A stretch of 11,489 nucleotides of DNA, from NCBI GenBank assembly GCA_002712335.1, contig PATI01000063.1:3747-15235 (forward strand), given 5' to 3'. The DNA comes from Rhodospirillaceae bacterium. Its GTDB lineage: Bacteria > Pseudomonadota > Alphaproteobacteria > MPNO01 > UBA2964. The notes beneath the pieces were generated by a model. The model saw nothing but the letters and a program-made list of their open reading frames with translations, did not search any database and had not been told where the DNA came from. The position numbers were made by a program, and so were the translations under genes. Shown in pieces: positions 1 to 7,652 of the stretch; position 1 is the stretch's first letter; every line of letters begins with the position of its first letter.

Positions 1-2087
1 CTTTTTGATCTTTTGAATGGTACCCTTTCGATAAAAACTTCGAATATCGCAACGGGCCCTTCCACACCCATTTCCGACGATAAACGCGGATGCAATTCGC
101 CAAATTGCCCCAGCACATGGCTCCCGAGGCATATACTGCCGGATCGACCAGGGTGATACCATTTAGGTAGATCTCTTGTAACCTTTAATTTATCTGTAGG
201 AGCTTTGCCAGCAGATAAAGCTGCTAAAACATCTGCCTTAACATGAAAAATATCAATAGGTTCCGTTTTAGCTATCCAACTTGATGAATTAGTATTTCCG
301 GAACGAAGTCCTCCCGCTACTGTTGTTTGACCCTCTGGTGAATCATCAGTATATCTAGGCCCCACCTCAAATAAATTTACATCTGCCAAACCTCTCGCTT
401 GATTACGCGATAACGCTAAAATTAGATTAGGCAAAATTGAAGGCCTCATCATATCTAGATCGGCACTAATTGGGTTAGCAATGCGCAACTCATCAGGAAT
501 TTGACCAAAATGAGATGCGTTCTCAGAGTCAAGGAAGGAATATGTAACAGCCTCCACTAATCCGCGGGCAGCTAAGACTCTCCTAACATTCTCAATGCGT
601 TGTTGCTCAAAACTACGCGCGGGAGCAGGAACCACGGCGTTATTTGGTAAAGGCAAAGCTGGGATATCATCATAGCCTTGGATACGCATTACTTCCTCGA
701 CTAAATCTGCTTCGCCTTCTATATCAGGGCGCCAAGGAGGAATCTGACACTTAATCTCTTGACCTGAGAGCTCAGCTTCGAAGCCTAGTGCGGATAAAAT
801 TTTCTCCTGCTTCTGCGCAGACAAATCCATGCCTCCTAAGGATTGAACACGCGAAGTCCTAAGCTCTTGTTGTCGTTTCCATTTAGGTTCTTCCCCGGCA
901 ACTGTTAAACTAGAGGCTTCTCCACCGCACAACTTTAGAATCATACTGCTAGCGATTTCTGTTCCCCACTCTAAAGAAGTAGGGTCAATGCCTCTTTCAA
1001 AACGATAACGCGCGTCAGAAAGAATTCCGAGTTTACGGCCAGTTTCAGCAACACGAACAGGGTCGAATAATGCAACCTCCAGAAATACATCTTTTGTTTC
1101 TGCACTACATCCAGAGGCAGCTCCCCCCATCACCCCCCCAATGCCTTGCGGGCCGTTGTCATCAGCGATAATTATCATCCCGTCTTCAAGTTTATATTCC
1201 TTTTCATCTAAAGCCTTTAGGGTTTCGCCCTGTCGAGCAAATCTCATAGTGAGATTCCCGCTGATCTTATCAACGTCAAAAACATGTAATGGTCGCCCTA
1301 GTGCAAATGTTGCCCAGTTTGTGATATCAACCAAAGCTGAAATAGGCCGAAGACCAATGGACTTTAACCGGTTTTTAAGCCAACCCGGACTTTCTCCATT
1401 TTTAATATTTCGAAACATTCTGCCTACAACGAATGGGCAAGCATTTTTACAATCTTTTGGAAAATCAATTTCCCATTTCACATTACTATCAAAACTACTC
1501 TCTACTTTAGGTATTTCAAGTGGCCTAAGTTTTCCAAGCCCTGCTGCAGCAAGGTCGCGTGCAATCCCACGCACACTCGCGCAATCTCCGCGATTGGGTG
1601 TTAGCGCAATTTCAATTATAACATCATCAAGGCTAGCCCATTTGGCCCAAGATTCTCCTACAGGTGCGGACGCGGGCAACTCTATTATTCCGTCATGATC
1701 ATCTGATAGCCCCATCTCGAATTCGGAGCAGATCATACCGTTGGAAACCTCACCCCGAATTTTAGATGATTTCAAAACAATATTAGACCCCGGAATTGTG
1801 GAGCCAATGGGAGCAAAAACGCCCTTCATACCTTCTCGCACGTTGGGCGCCCCGCAGACCACCTGAACCTGATCTTTCCCTATTTCAAGAATACAAAGCT
1901 TCAAACGATCCGCATTCGGATGACTTACAGCTTTTATAACTTCACATATTAAAAAAGGTGCAAACTTTTCCGCTGCATTGTCGATCGACTCAACCTCTAG
2001 GCCCAGCATAGACAACCTATCTGCGATTTCTATAGCCGAGGCTTCGGTCTCAAGATATTCTTTCAGCCAAGAGAATGTGAACTTCAC
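1..2087 (-). CDS. pheT: Phenylalanyl-tRNA synthetase beta subunit (3' end missing)
   Basis: Beta subunit of the (alpha-beta)2 class II PheRS, which charges tRNA-Phe in the cytoplasm; beta supplies tRNA binding and editing. I translated the minus strand by hand. A GTG start at 2087 gives MKFTFSWLKEYLETEA, the usual PheT N-terminus. Next come the EMAP/Myf-like tRNA-binding domain (HPNADRL at residues 56-62, VVCGAPN at 76-82), the B3/B4 region (GIGGVMGG at 315-322), and near the edge YHPGRSG (644-650) and GELHPR (663-668). About 695 residues are visible; PheT is normally near 800, so the C-terminal FDX-ACB tRNA-binding domain lies outside the window. The GTG lies 5 nt after the pheS stop, with GGGGAG (plus 2098-2103) as Shine-Dalgarno inside the pheS end, which suggests translational coupling. 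Identity is certain; the start is well supported because no ATG gives the conserved N-terminus. Confidence 0.97.
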   Translation of the reverse strand, partial: MKFTFSWLKEYLETEASAIEIADRLSMLGLEVESIDNAAEKFAPFLICEVIKAVSHPNADRLKLCILEIGKDQVQVVCGAPNVREGMKGVFAPIGSTIPGSNIVLKSSKIRGEVSNGMICSEFEMGLSDDHDGIIELPASAPVGESWAKWASLDDVIIEIALTPNRGDCASVRGIARDLAAAGLGKLRPLEIPKVESSFDSNVKWEIDFPKDCKNACPFVVGRMFRNIKNGESPGWLKNRLKSIGLRPISALVDITNWATFALGRPLHVFDVDKISGNLTMRFARQGETLKALDEKEYKLEDGMIIIADDNGPQGIGGVMGGAASGCSAETKDVFLEVALFDPVRVAETGRKLGILSDARYRFERGIDPTSLEWGTEIASSMILKLCGGEASSLTVAGEEPKWKRQQELRTSRVQSLGGMDLSAQKQEKILSALGFEAELSGQEIKCQIPPWRPDIEGEADLVEEVMRIQGYDDIPALPLPNNAVVPAPARSFEQQRIENVRRVLAARGLVEAVTYSFLDSENASHFGQIPDELRIANPISADLDMMRPSILPNLILALSRNQARGLADVNLFEVGPRYTDDSPEGQTTVAGGLRSGNTNSSSWIAKTEPIDIFHVKADVLAALSAGKAPTDKLKVTRDLPKWYHPGRSGSICLGSHVLGQFGELHPRLSSEMGVEGPVAIFEVFIERVPFKRSK

Positions 2088-2092
2088 CTTGT

Positions 2093-3169
2093 TTAGACTC
2101 CCCGCGCCACCGAAGGAATATCGTGCGGCAAAAACCCGTAATGTTGCAACCAACGCAGATCCGAATCAAAAAAAGTTCTCAGATCAGGTATTCCGTATTT
2201 GAGCATCGCTGCGCGTTCAATTCCCAACCCAAAAGCGAAACCTTGATATAGGTTTGAATCTATACCACAAGCTGCCAAGACTTTTGGGTGCACCATACCG
2301 CAGCCTAAAATTTCGAGCCAATCCTCCCCAGCCCCGATAGTCAAGCCACCCCCCTTTCTAGAGCAGCCAATATCCATCTCTGCGGATGGCTCGGTGAAAG
2401 GAAAATAAGATGGACGAAACCGTGAAGGTAAATTACTAACCCCAAAAAAGGTCTGACAAAACTCTATAAGGCATCCTTTAAGGTGACCCATGTGAGTGGA
2501 CTGATCTATTACCAAACCTTCTATTTGATGAAACATGGGCGAATGGGTTGCATCATAATCCGCGCGAAATGTTCGTCCTGGGACAATAATTCGGATTGGA
2601 GGTTTCTTACTCAACATAGTGCGTATCTGAACTGGAGAAGTATGTGTTCGTAATACGAGACGGGAACCATCTTCTCTCTTTGGCAGGTAAAATGTATCAT
2701 GCTCTTGTCGTGCCGGATGCTCTGGAGGGATATTGAGGGCAGTAAAATTATTAAAATCGGTTTCAATATGAGGTCCCTCTGCTACCTCAAATCCCATTTC
2801 ACAGAAAATTGCCACCATCTCATCAATTGTTTGACTAATCGGATGAATTTTTCCCTCTTGCTCCGGTCTAACCGGCAAGGTCACATCAACTGTCTCTGAT
2901 GCTAGCCTAAGATCTAGTGCTTGGGCATCGAGAAATTCCTTTCTAATAGCTATCGCATTGTTAATCTTTACTTTCGCCTCATTAATGGCCTGCCCTAATG
3001 GTTTTCTCTCTTCCGGAGAGGCTTTACCCAACCCCTTTAACAAAGCGGTCAAACTCCCTTGCTTGCCCAATGCCGAAACCCGAATATCATCTAATGAATC
3101 AAGGTCTGCTGCACTTTCAATTTTTGAAATTAAGGTATCCCGCAAATTATCAATATTTTTAGATGTCAT
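2093..3169 (-). CDS. pheS: Phenylalanyl-tRNA synthetase alpha subunit
   Basis: Catalytic subunit of PheRS: it activates phenylalanine with ATP and, with PheT, transfers it to tRNA-Phe. The protein is 358 residues, a normal PheS length. The N-terminal ~90 residues are the helical coiled-coil arm that contacts tRNA. The class II core follows, with motif 2 at about 198-218 ([21 protein letters not shown]), the Phe-pocket segment [18 protein letters not shown] at 251-268 and motif 3 at 310-326 ([17 protein letters not shown]). The start at 3169 matches the family. The Shine-Dalgarno is modest, a GGA about 9 nt upstream. It follows rplT after 98 nt that fold extensively (separate entries) and sits 5 nt before pheT, so the two subunits are surely co-translated. 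Confidence 0.98.
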   Translation of the reverse strand: MTSKNIDNLRDTLISKIESAADLDSLDDIRVSALGKQGSLTALLKGLGKASPEERKPLGQAINEAKVKINNAIAIRKEFLDAQALDLRLASETVDVTLPVRPEQEGKIHPISQTIDEMVAIFCEMGFEVAEGPHIETDFNNFTALNIPPEHPARQEHDTFYLPKREDGSRLVLRTHTSPVQIRTMLSKKPPIRIIVPGRTFRADYDATHSPMFHQIEGLVIDQSTHMGHLKGCLIEFCQTFFGVSNLPSRFRPSYFPFTEPSAEMDIGCSRKGGGLTIGAGEDWLEILGCGMVHPKVLAACGIDSNLYQGFAFGLGIERAAMLKYGIPDLRTFFDSDLRWLQHYGFLPHDIPSVARGV

Positions 3170-3189
3170 CCGCCATTATCCATAACGTC

Positions 3190-3215
3190 AAATCAGTATG
3201 CACCATATACTGTTT
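3190..3215 (-). promoter_or_regulatory. Bulged hairpin in the pheS leader
   Basis: In the minus-strand RNA, AAACAGTAT pairs with ATACTG-A-TTT: nine pairs with one bulged A around a 7-nt loop. On the plus strand the arms are 3190-3192 plus 3194-3199, and 3207-3215. It lies 20 nt upstream of the pheS ATG and 1 nt after the three-way junction described separately. No U-run follows, so it is not an intrinsic terminator. A role in pheS translation or RNA processing is inference. Confidence 0.4.
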
Positions 3216-3216
3216 C

Positions 3217-3265
3217 ACTCGATATTAGTTTATAATAAACGCATGATAAAATTCATGTATCGAGT
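3217..3265 (-). promoter_or_regulatory. Predicted three-way-junction RNA between rplT and pheS
   Basis: The 49 nt starting 2 nt after the rplT stop break into three perfect inverted repeats. The outer stem is ACTCGATA/TATCGAGT (3217-3224 with 3258-3265, 8 bp). It encloses CATGA/TCATG (5 bp, 6-nt loop) and GTTTA/TAAAC (5 bp, 3-nt loop), with only 1 and 3 nt unpaired in the junction. The same fold exists on both strands, but only the minus strand is expected to be transcribed. In E. coli the equivalent gap holds the pheM leader peptide and attenuator. Here there is no Phe-rich peptide and no terminator, so it is something else: a protein-binding, processing or stability element. The pairing is seen; the function is unknown. 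Confidence 0.5.
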
Positions 3266-3267
3266 CT

Positions 3268-3627
3268 TTATTTGTTGAGCGCAGCCTGCGCCTGATCACA
3301 TATTGTTTTAAATGCTGCGGGTTCTTCAATCGCGAGATTTGATAACACTTTCCTATCAAGTTCTATGTTAGCCCGGTTTAAACCATTGATTAGCTGGGAA
3401 TAAGTAAGACCATTGAGCCTCGCACCCGCATTTATTCGCTGAATCCACAAAGCGCGAAAACTCCGCTTCCTATTACGCCGGTCGCGGTATGCATATTGAA
3501 GACCCTTTTCAACTTTTTCCTTTGCTACCCGAAACGCGGTTCTGTTACGACCACGGTAGCCTTTTGCTTGAGATAGAACTTTTTTATGGCGGGCGTGTGC
3601 TGCGACGCCACTTCTTGCGCGTGACAT
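3268..3627 (-). CDS. rplT: 50S ribosomal protein L20
   Basis: L20 binds 23S rRNA early in large-subunit assembly; in E. coli it also represses translation of rpmI-rplT by binding the leader mRNA. The product is 119 residues, normal for L20, with the conserved basic N-terminal extension ([18 protein letters not shown]), the segment [25 protein letters not shown] at about 46-70, [13 protein letters not shown], and [12 protein letters not shown] near 93-104. The start is supported by GGAG 7 nt upstream. It lies 22 nt downstream of rpmI, the universal L35-L20 pair, and its stop is followed within 2 nt by a predicted RNA junction. Confidence 0.98.
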   Translation of the reverse strand: MSRARSGVAAHARHKKVLSQAKGYRGRNRTAFRVAKEKVEKGLQYAYRDRRNRKRSFRALWIQRINAGARLNGLTYSQLINGLNRANIELDRKVLSNLAIEEPAAFKTICDQAQAALNK

Positions 3628-3649
3628 ATTTTTTCTCCGTCAGATTAGG

Positions 3650-3847
3650 CTATAGATAGGGCATGTACTGTCGAACGAGTTTGGCATCTTGCGGTGCCAA
3701 CGTCGTCGTACCACGAGCCTTGCGTCGCATTTTATATGGTTTTTCTTCAAGACAATGACGTTTATACGCAAAATTGCGTTTAACCTTTCCGGTCGCTGTT
3801 CTGGAGAAGCGCTTTTTAGCACTTGATTTCGTTTTCATCTTGGGCAT
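3650..3847 (-). CDS. rpmI: 50S ribosomal protein L35
   Basis: Small basic large-subunit protein of 65 residues, the usual length. It has the family signature [14 protein letters not shown], then [12 protein letters not shown] at about 29-31, RGTTTL near 45-50 and the C-terminal QYMPYL. A Shine-Dalgarno AAGGA ends 7 nt before the ATG. It is separated from infC by 216 nt, the longest gap in the cluster, which contains a candidate promoter and a repeat able to pair with the first codons (separate entries). A 60-residue reading frame in another register over the same bases is a shadow. Confidence 0.98.
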   Translation of the reverse strand: MPKMKTKSSAKKRFSRTATGKVKRNFAYKRHCLEEKPYKMRRKARGTTTLAPQDAKLVRQYMPYL

Positions 3848-3900
3848 TTCAAAATCCTTTTAATAGATGATTTCTAGCTTTGGCGACCTCGGCATGCCCA
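3841..3900 (-). promoter_or_regulatory. rpmI leader: inverted repeat able to sequester the rpmI start codon
   Basis: TGGGCAT in the leader RNA (plus 3894-3900) is perfectly complementary to ATGCCCA, the first seven bases of rpmI (plus 3841-3847), with 46 nt between them. The pairing would enclose the AAGGA Shine-Dalgarno in the loop and lock the start codon into a stem. The rpmI leader is where L20 represses its own operon in E. coli, by stabilising a long-range pseudoknot at the rpmI ribosome-binding site. An analogous element here is an inference from position. A 7-bp match in this span could also be chance. Confidence 0.4.
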
Positions 3901-3951
3901 TCACCCTTAGAAAATAAAGATAATAGCCGGACCACCTAATTTTTATGCTTA

Positions 3952-3965
3952 AACGCTTTAGCGTT
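3952..3965 (-). repeat. Short hairpin in the infC-rpmI leader
   Basis: AACGC and GCGTT (plus 3952-3956 and 3961-3965) form a 5-bp stem with a 4-nt loop. It lies a few nt downstream of the predicted start of a leader transcript from the promoter at 3981-4009. No T-run follows, so it is not a terminator. It could be a stabilising 5' hairpin or part of a larger L20-responsive fold. Confidence 0.3.
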
Positions 3966-3980
3966 ATCGCAGGGCCGCGG

Positions 3981-4009
3981 TTTATAGCGGTACTTTTAAA
4001 ATTTTGCAA
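3981..4009 (-). promoter_or_regulatory. Candidate sigma70 promoter for rpmI-rplT(-pheST)
   Basis: On the minus strand, TTGCAA (plus 4004-4009; 4 of 6 to the -35 consensus) is followed after exactly 17 nt by TATAAA (plus 3981-3986; 5 of 6 to the -10). The bases just after the -10 are CCGCGGCCC, a GC-rich discriminator in an AT-rich gap, as in stringently controlled ribosomal promoters. Transcription would start near 3974 and give a leader of about 125 nt before rpmI. E. coli also has promoters inside the infC-rpmI region. The site is read by eye only. Confidence 0.5.
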
Positions 4010-4063
4010 TACCCTAGAAAGCAAAACCAGTGTGCACCTGTCCTCAAAAAACAAGAATGAAGC

Positions 4064-4603
4064 CTAACGGGGAACAAGTACCATCACCATTTGACGCCCT
4101 TCCATACGAGGATATTGCTCTATCTTAGCCAATGGTTCTAGGTCATCTTTTACTCTGTTCAATACGTTCATGCCCAAGTCTTGGTGAGCCATCTCCCGAC
4201 CTCTAAAACGCAGCGTAACCTTAACTTTATCTCCATCGTCTAAAAACCTGTGCATGGCACGCATTTTTACATCGTAATCATGTGTATCAATGCCTGGCCT
4301 CATTTTTATCTCTTTTACGTCAATAGTTTTTTGTTTCTTTCGAGCCTCCGCCTTTCTTTTTTGATCCTCATATTTCAACTTGCCGTAATCAAGTATCTTA
4401 CATACTGGGGGACTAGCATTGGAAGCCATCTCAACTAAATCAAGATCTAGATCTTCAGCCTTGGCCAAAGCTTCCTTTGTTGGAATAACACCTAGCACCT
4501 CACCATTCGGCCCTATCAAACGGACTTCTGCCGCCTCAATTAGGTCATTTATGCGCCGCTCATCCTTTTGGGGTTGCGGCGGTTGTATTGGTCGTCTTGG
4601 GAT
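4064..4603 (-). CDS. infC: Translation initiation factor IF-3, probable ATC start
   Basis: IF-3 binds the 30S subunit, prevents premature 50S joining and checks the initiator tRNA and start codon. The frame has no ATG near its 5' end. A TTG at plus 4519 would give only 151 residues and cut off the conserved N-terminus. Reading upstream, an in-frame ATC at 4603-4601 lies 8 nt after a strong AAGGAG (plus 4612-4617). It gives 179 residues beginning (M)[18 protein letters not shown], the usual IF-3 length. The N-domain includes [13 protein letters not shown] (27-39) and [14 protein letters not shown]; the basic linker follows; the C-domain has [11 protein letters not shown] (100-110) and RFRGREM (132-138). 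infC genes characteristically use AUU or AUC, which IF-3 itself discriminates against, giving autoregulation. It lies 41 nt after thrS. Confidence 0.95.
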   Translation of the reverse strand: MPRRPIQPPQPQKDERRINDLIEAAEVRLIGPNGEVLGVIPTKEALAKAEDLDLDLVEMASNASPPVCKILDYGKLKYEDQKRKAEARKKQKTIDVKEIKMRPGIDTHDYDVKMRAMHRFLDDGDKVKVTLRFRGREMAHQDLGMNVLNRVKDDLEPLAKIEQYPRMEGRQMVMVLVPR

Positions 4604-4611
4604 GGGTTCTA

Positions 4612-4617
4612 CTCCTT
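4612..4617 (-). promoter_or_regulatory. Shine-Dalgarno AAGGAG deciding the infC ATC start
   Basis: AAGGAG sits 8 nt upstream of the ATC at 4603. No comparable site lies ahead of the downstream TTG at 4519, nor at the right distance from the ATT further upstream. This spacing, with the expected protein length, is why ATC was chosen. Confidence 0.75.
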
Positions 4618-4638
4618 GTATAATTGATCCATTAAATT

Positions 4639-4662
4639 AAAAGCCTACCGCCTGTCGGTAGG
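4639..4662 (-). terminator. Hairpin over the thrS stop codon, possible weak terminator or attenuator
   Basis: A perfect 7-bp stem, CCTACCG/CGGTAGG (plus 4644-4650 and 4656-4662) with a 5-nt loop, spans the last thrS codons and its stop. In the minus-strand RNA it is followed by C and then TTTTAATTT. The stem is short and the T-run broken, so termination is probably partial. It could also protect the thrS 3' end or affect ribosome access to infC 22 nt downstream. Since no clear infC promoter is visible, some read-through seems likely. Confidence 0.4.
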
Positions 4663-6624
4663 GGATTCAGCCTCAGCCGAAAGTCTAGCAATAGCATCCG
4701 CCAAGGCAAGGGTCTCTTGATTTTTTATACCTAGACGGCGGATTGTAACTGACTGGTTTTCATGCTCCTTAGCCCCGACAATAATTAAAATTGGAACCTT
4801 GCCTAAACTATGTTCTCGTACTTTGTAATTAATTTTCTCATTTCTTATATCTAGCTCGGCACGGAGACCTGCTTTAGATAGGGTTTTCAAAACCTCGCGT
4901 GCGTATTCATCTGCTGCATCAGTGATAGTACAGATTACCGTCTGCACGGGTGCAAGCCACAAAGGTAAGCGCCCAGCATAATTTTCAATTAAAATTCCGC
5001 AAAAACGTTCAATTGATCCAAATAATGCCCTGTGTAACATTACGGGAACCTGCCGCTTGCCATCCTCGCCAATATAGTATGCACCAAATCTCTCGGGAAG
5101 GTTCATATCAACCTGTAAAGTTCCGCACTGCCAGTCGCGGCCGATTGCGTCGCGCAGAACAAATTCTAACTTGGGGCCGTAAAAAGCACCCTCTCCCGGA
5201 TTCAAGGTATATGGGCGATCCATATCATCAAGGGCACCTTTCAAAGCTGCTTCCAGCCTGTCCCAAATCGCGTCACTACCAATCCGGTTTTCAGGCCGAT
5301 CAGAAAATTTTATCGCTACATCTTCGAATCCAAAATCGCGATATATATCCAAAATCAGTTCAACAACAATTCTACACTCTTCATCGATTTGTTCCTCAGT
5401 ACAAAAGATATGTGCGTCATCTTGTGTAAATTCTCTAACCCTCATAAGACCGTGCAGCGCGCCTGATGGTTCGTATCTATTTACCTTTCCAAATTCCGCT
5501 ATCCTTTTTGGGAGATCTTTGTAACTTGTAATACCTTGACGAAATACCTGTATTCCCCCCGGACAGTTCATCGGTTTTAGCGCAAACACCCGATTATCCT
5601 CGGTTTGGGTAGTGTACATATGCTCACGGAATGTCTCCCAATGCCCAGAAGTTTCCCACAAGCTGCGATCCATAACACCAGGGGTGCTAATTTCAGAATA
5701 ACCAGCATCCTCCTGCCGTTTGCGCATGTAATCGATCAATAATCTAAAAAGGGTCCACCCCTTGTGGTGCCAAAAGACAGCCCCGGGCGCCTCTTCCTGA
5801 AAATGGAATAAATCTAATTCTCTTCCAAGCCGACGGTGATCACGCTTCTCTGCTTCGTCTAATTGGAGCAGGTATGCTTCTAACTCTTTTTTATCTCGCC
5901 AAGCTGTCCCATAAACCCTTTGCAGCATATCGTTCCGTGAATCGCCTCTCCAATATGCTCCAGCTAGCTTGATAAGTTTAAAACCTTCGCCAACATGTCC
6001 TGTTGACGGTAAATGAGGACCACGGCATAAATCGAACCAGTCACCCTGCCGATAAATGGTTATATCTTCATCAGCCGGTAGTTCACGAATTAGTTCTGCC
6101 TTATATTTTTCGCCCATATCAGAAAAGACCTTGATTGCCCGCTCACGGTCCCAAACCTCGCGAACAAATGGTTCGTCACAGGCTATAATTTCCCGCATAC
6201 AACTCTCAATCATTTCAAGATCTTGTGGAGTAAAAGGCTCATCACGAGCGAAATCATAATAAAAGCCGGTTTCAATAGAAGGGCCGATAGTTACCTGTGT
6301 TTTGGGATACAGTCTCTGCACTGCCTGCGCCATTACGTGGGCCGCGTCATGCCTTATTAAATCAAGCGCTGGTTCATCTTTTCGGGTAATAATACTAACG
6401 GCTGCATTAAAATTTATTTCTCTGCTCAAATCCCAAATTGTACCGTCAACCGAAACAGCAATCGCCGCCTTGGCAAGTCCCGGACCAATATCAGTTGCTA
6501 AATCTAAACCGTTAACAGGGTGATCAAAAGTGCGTACGCTGCCATCTGGCAAAGTCAGCGCCACATCTTTTCTTGATTCTTTGGGAGAATTCATAACCTC
6601 CACAGTATCTTTCGGATTACTCAT
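4645..6624 (-). CDS. thrS: Threonyl-tRNA synthetase
   Basis: Class II synthetase that charges tRNA-Thr and edits Ser-tRNA-Thr; 659 residues, full length. Domains in order: TGS (about 20-80); the SAD editing domain, with H92 and H96 of the HxxxH motif and C200/H204 in DLCRGPH; the catalytic core, with the zinc ligands C354 (NCPGG), H405 (DDAHIF) and H531 (MLHRALFGS); motif 2 around [21 protein letters not shown]; and the HisS-like anticodon-binding domain (about 559-650). All expected editing and zinc residues are present. Start choice is uncertain: the ATG at 6624 lacks a good Shine-Dalgarno, and the second Met (residue 11) has GGAGG but only 2 nt away. The 85-nt gap upstream holds a 10-bp palindrome (6660-6669) but no clear promoter, so transcription from the glycosyltransferase genes may contribute. 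Confidence 0.98.
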   Translation of the reverse strand: MSNPKDTVEVMNSPKESRKDVALTLPDGSVRTFDHPVNGLDLATDIGPGLAKAAIAVSVDGTIWDLSREINFNAAVSIITRKDEPALDLIRHDAAHVMAQAVQRLYPKTQVTIGPSIETGFYYDFARDEPFTPQDLEMIESCMREIIACDEPFVREVWDRERAIKVFSDMGEKYKAELIRELPADEDITIYRQGDWFDLCRGPHLPSTGHVGEGFKLIKLAGAYWRGDSRNDMLQRVYGTAWRDKKELEAYLLQLDEAEKRDHRRLGRELDLFHFQEEAPGAVFWHHKGWTLFRLLIDYMRKRQEDAGYSEISTPGVMDRSLWETSGHWETFREHMYTTQTEDNRVFALKPMNCPGGIQVFRQGITSYKDLPKRIAEFGKVNRYEPSGALHGLMRVREFTQDDAHIFCTEEQIDEECRIVVELILDIYRDFGFEDVAIKFSDRPENRIGSDAIWDRLEAALKGALDDMDRPYTLNPGEGAFYGPKLEFVLRDAIGRDWQCGTLQVDMNLPERFGAYYIGEDGKRQVPVMLHRALFGSIERFCGILIENYAGRLPLWLAPVQTVICTITDAADEYAREVLKTLSKAGLRAELDIRNEKINYKVREHSLGKVPILIIVGAKEHENQSVTIRRLGIKNQETLALADAIARLSAEAESPTDRR

Positions 6625-6659
6625 CTGGAGCTAGTCATTTGGTATTAATCAAACGTTTT

Positions 6660-6669
6660 CTAAATTTAG
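6660..6669. repeat. 10-bp palindrome CTAAATTTAG upstream of thrS
   Basis: A perfect 10-bp palindrome in the 85-nt gap between the GT9 gene and thrS, about 36 bp before the thrS start. Such a site could be an operator, but it is AT-rich and may be chance. No second copy was noticed. Confidence 0.25.
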
Positions 6670-6709
6670 GGTTCAAAATAACTTTACAATAGTTTACATC
6701 ATCAGCCAT

Positions 6710-7645
6710 TTAAACCAATCTTAATGCAGCGGCAACCGATTCTACAGAAAGTTCCGACAAATTTTCTTGACGCAACAAGCTGACATCCTCACCTCTGGGT
6801 GCCGTCAATGCAGGATCTGATTCAGCTGAAAATAATACAACTGTGCGACAACCAGTAGCAGCAACCATATGAATTGGTCCCGTATCATTGCCCACAGCAA
6901 AAACAGCCTCTCGTCCCAGTACAACCAAATCATCTAACTTGGTTTTACCACAAAGATTAATCGTACCTGAGCACTTTGACTTAATTCTAATCCCCAGCAA
7001 GTTTTCTGCAACTGATCCTATTACAACAGGTTGGAAACCCTTTCCGATAGCTTTGCTGGCAATCTCTGCATAAAAATCAACCGGCCATCGTTTAGCTAAG
7101 CGATGTGCTGAACCACCGGGGATTAAAAGAAAAAATTTATTATTTATACCAAACCTACTGATATCGGAATTAACCCAAGACAAATCAGAGGACGGGACTG
7201 AAGAAATACCCGCAATGGCAAGTTGCTCTTTCTGACGTTCGATAGAATGCATAAAATTCCGTTTAGGGTTATTGTGGGGATAAGAACATCCTCGAGCAAT
7301 CCCTGACCATTCCGGCCGACCCTTTCGGCTAAATAACCTAAAATACCAACTGCTTCTATCTGAAGTCTGCAAATCGTAGACCCTTGTAAAATTTGCCCCG
7401 CGTAATTTAGATTTTAGTTTCCGCCATTCGGATATTTTCCAAAAACCGGGCCTGTTATCCGTCCAGATTTCATCAAAATATCCACTTGATTGGAGGAAGT
7501 CTTTGAAAGCTGTAGTAGTCAACAATACTATGTGTGCTTTAGGGTGGTGCTTACGAATTGCCTCAAATGGTCCAAGTGCTAAAACTACATCACCAAGTGC
7601 ACCAAGTTTTATTACCAGAATTCTTCGATGTTTATTGGTAACCAT
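6710..7645 (-). CDS. GT9 glycosyltransferase (ADP-heptose:LPS heptosyltransferase-like)
   Basis: GT-B-fold glycosyltransferase of family 9, the heptosyltransferase (WaaC/WaaF/WaaQ) family that adds sugars to the lipopolysaccharide core at the inner membrane. The product is 311 residues. The N-terminus RRILVIKLGALGDVVLALGP carries the acceptor-side Asp (D20 in GALGD; the equivalent Asp in WaaC is the proposed base). The C-domain has LIPGGSAHRLAKRWP (174-188), with the basic pair before RWP, and the signature GNDTGPIHMVAATG (252-265). No signal peptide or membrane segment is visible, as normal for this peripheral family. It starts 7 nt after the GT4 stop, so the two are probably co-transcribed. 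The exact donor and acceptor cannot be read from sequence, so no waa symbol is given. Confidence 0.88.
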   Translation of the reverse strand: MVTNKHRRILVIKLGALGDVVLALGPFEAIRKHHPKAHIVLLTTTAFKDFLQSSGYFDEIWTDNRPGFWKISEWRKLKSKLRGANFTRVYDLQTSDRSSWYFRLFSRKGRPEWSGIARGCSYPHNNPKRNFMHSIERQKEQLAIAGISSVPSSDLSWVNSDISRFGINNKFFLLIPGGSAHRLAKRWPVDFYAEIASKAIGKGFQPVVIGSVAENLLGIRIKSKCSGTINLCGKTKLDDLVVLGREAVFAVGNDTGPIHMVAATGCRTVVLFSAESDPALTAPRGEDVSLLRQENLSELSVESVAAALRLV

Positions 7646-7652
7646 ATGAAAT

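Noticed and set aside
1141..1698. 185-codon plus-strand frame opposite pheT
   Set aside because: It is antisense to a clearly conserved pheT frame, with low-complexity Ser/Ile-rich translation and no family features. It is a shadow.
3225..3257. Leader peptide for pheS attenuation (MNFIMRLL within the junction)
   Set aside because: It has one Phe codon only, no clear Shine-Dalgarno, and no downstream terminator with a U-run, so the E. coli pheM mechanism is not supported.
3860..4054. 64-codon frame in the infC-rpmI gap (minus strand)
   Set aside because: It needs a TTG start without a Shine-Dalgarno, has no recognisable family features, and covers the putative promoter and leader. It is more likely untranslated leader.
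4950..5429. 159-codon plus-strand frame opposite thrS
   Set aside because: It lies wholly within the conserved catalytic core of thrS on the other strand, with no domain features or ribosome-binding site.
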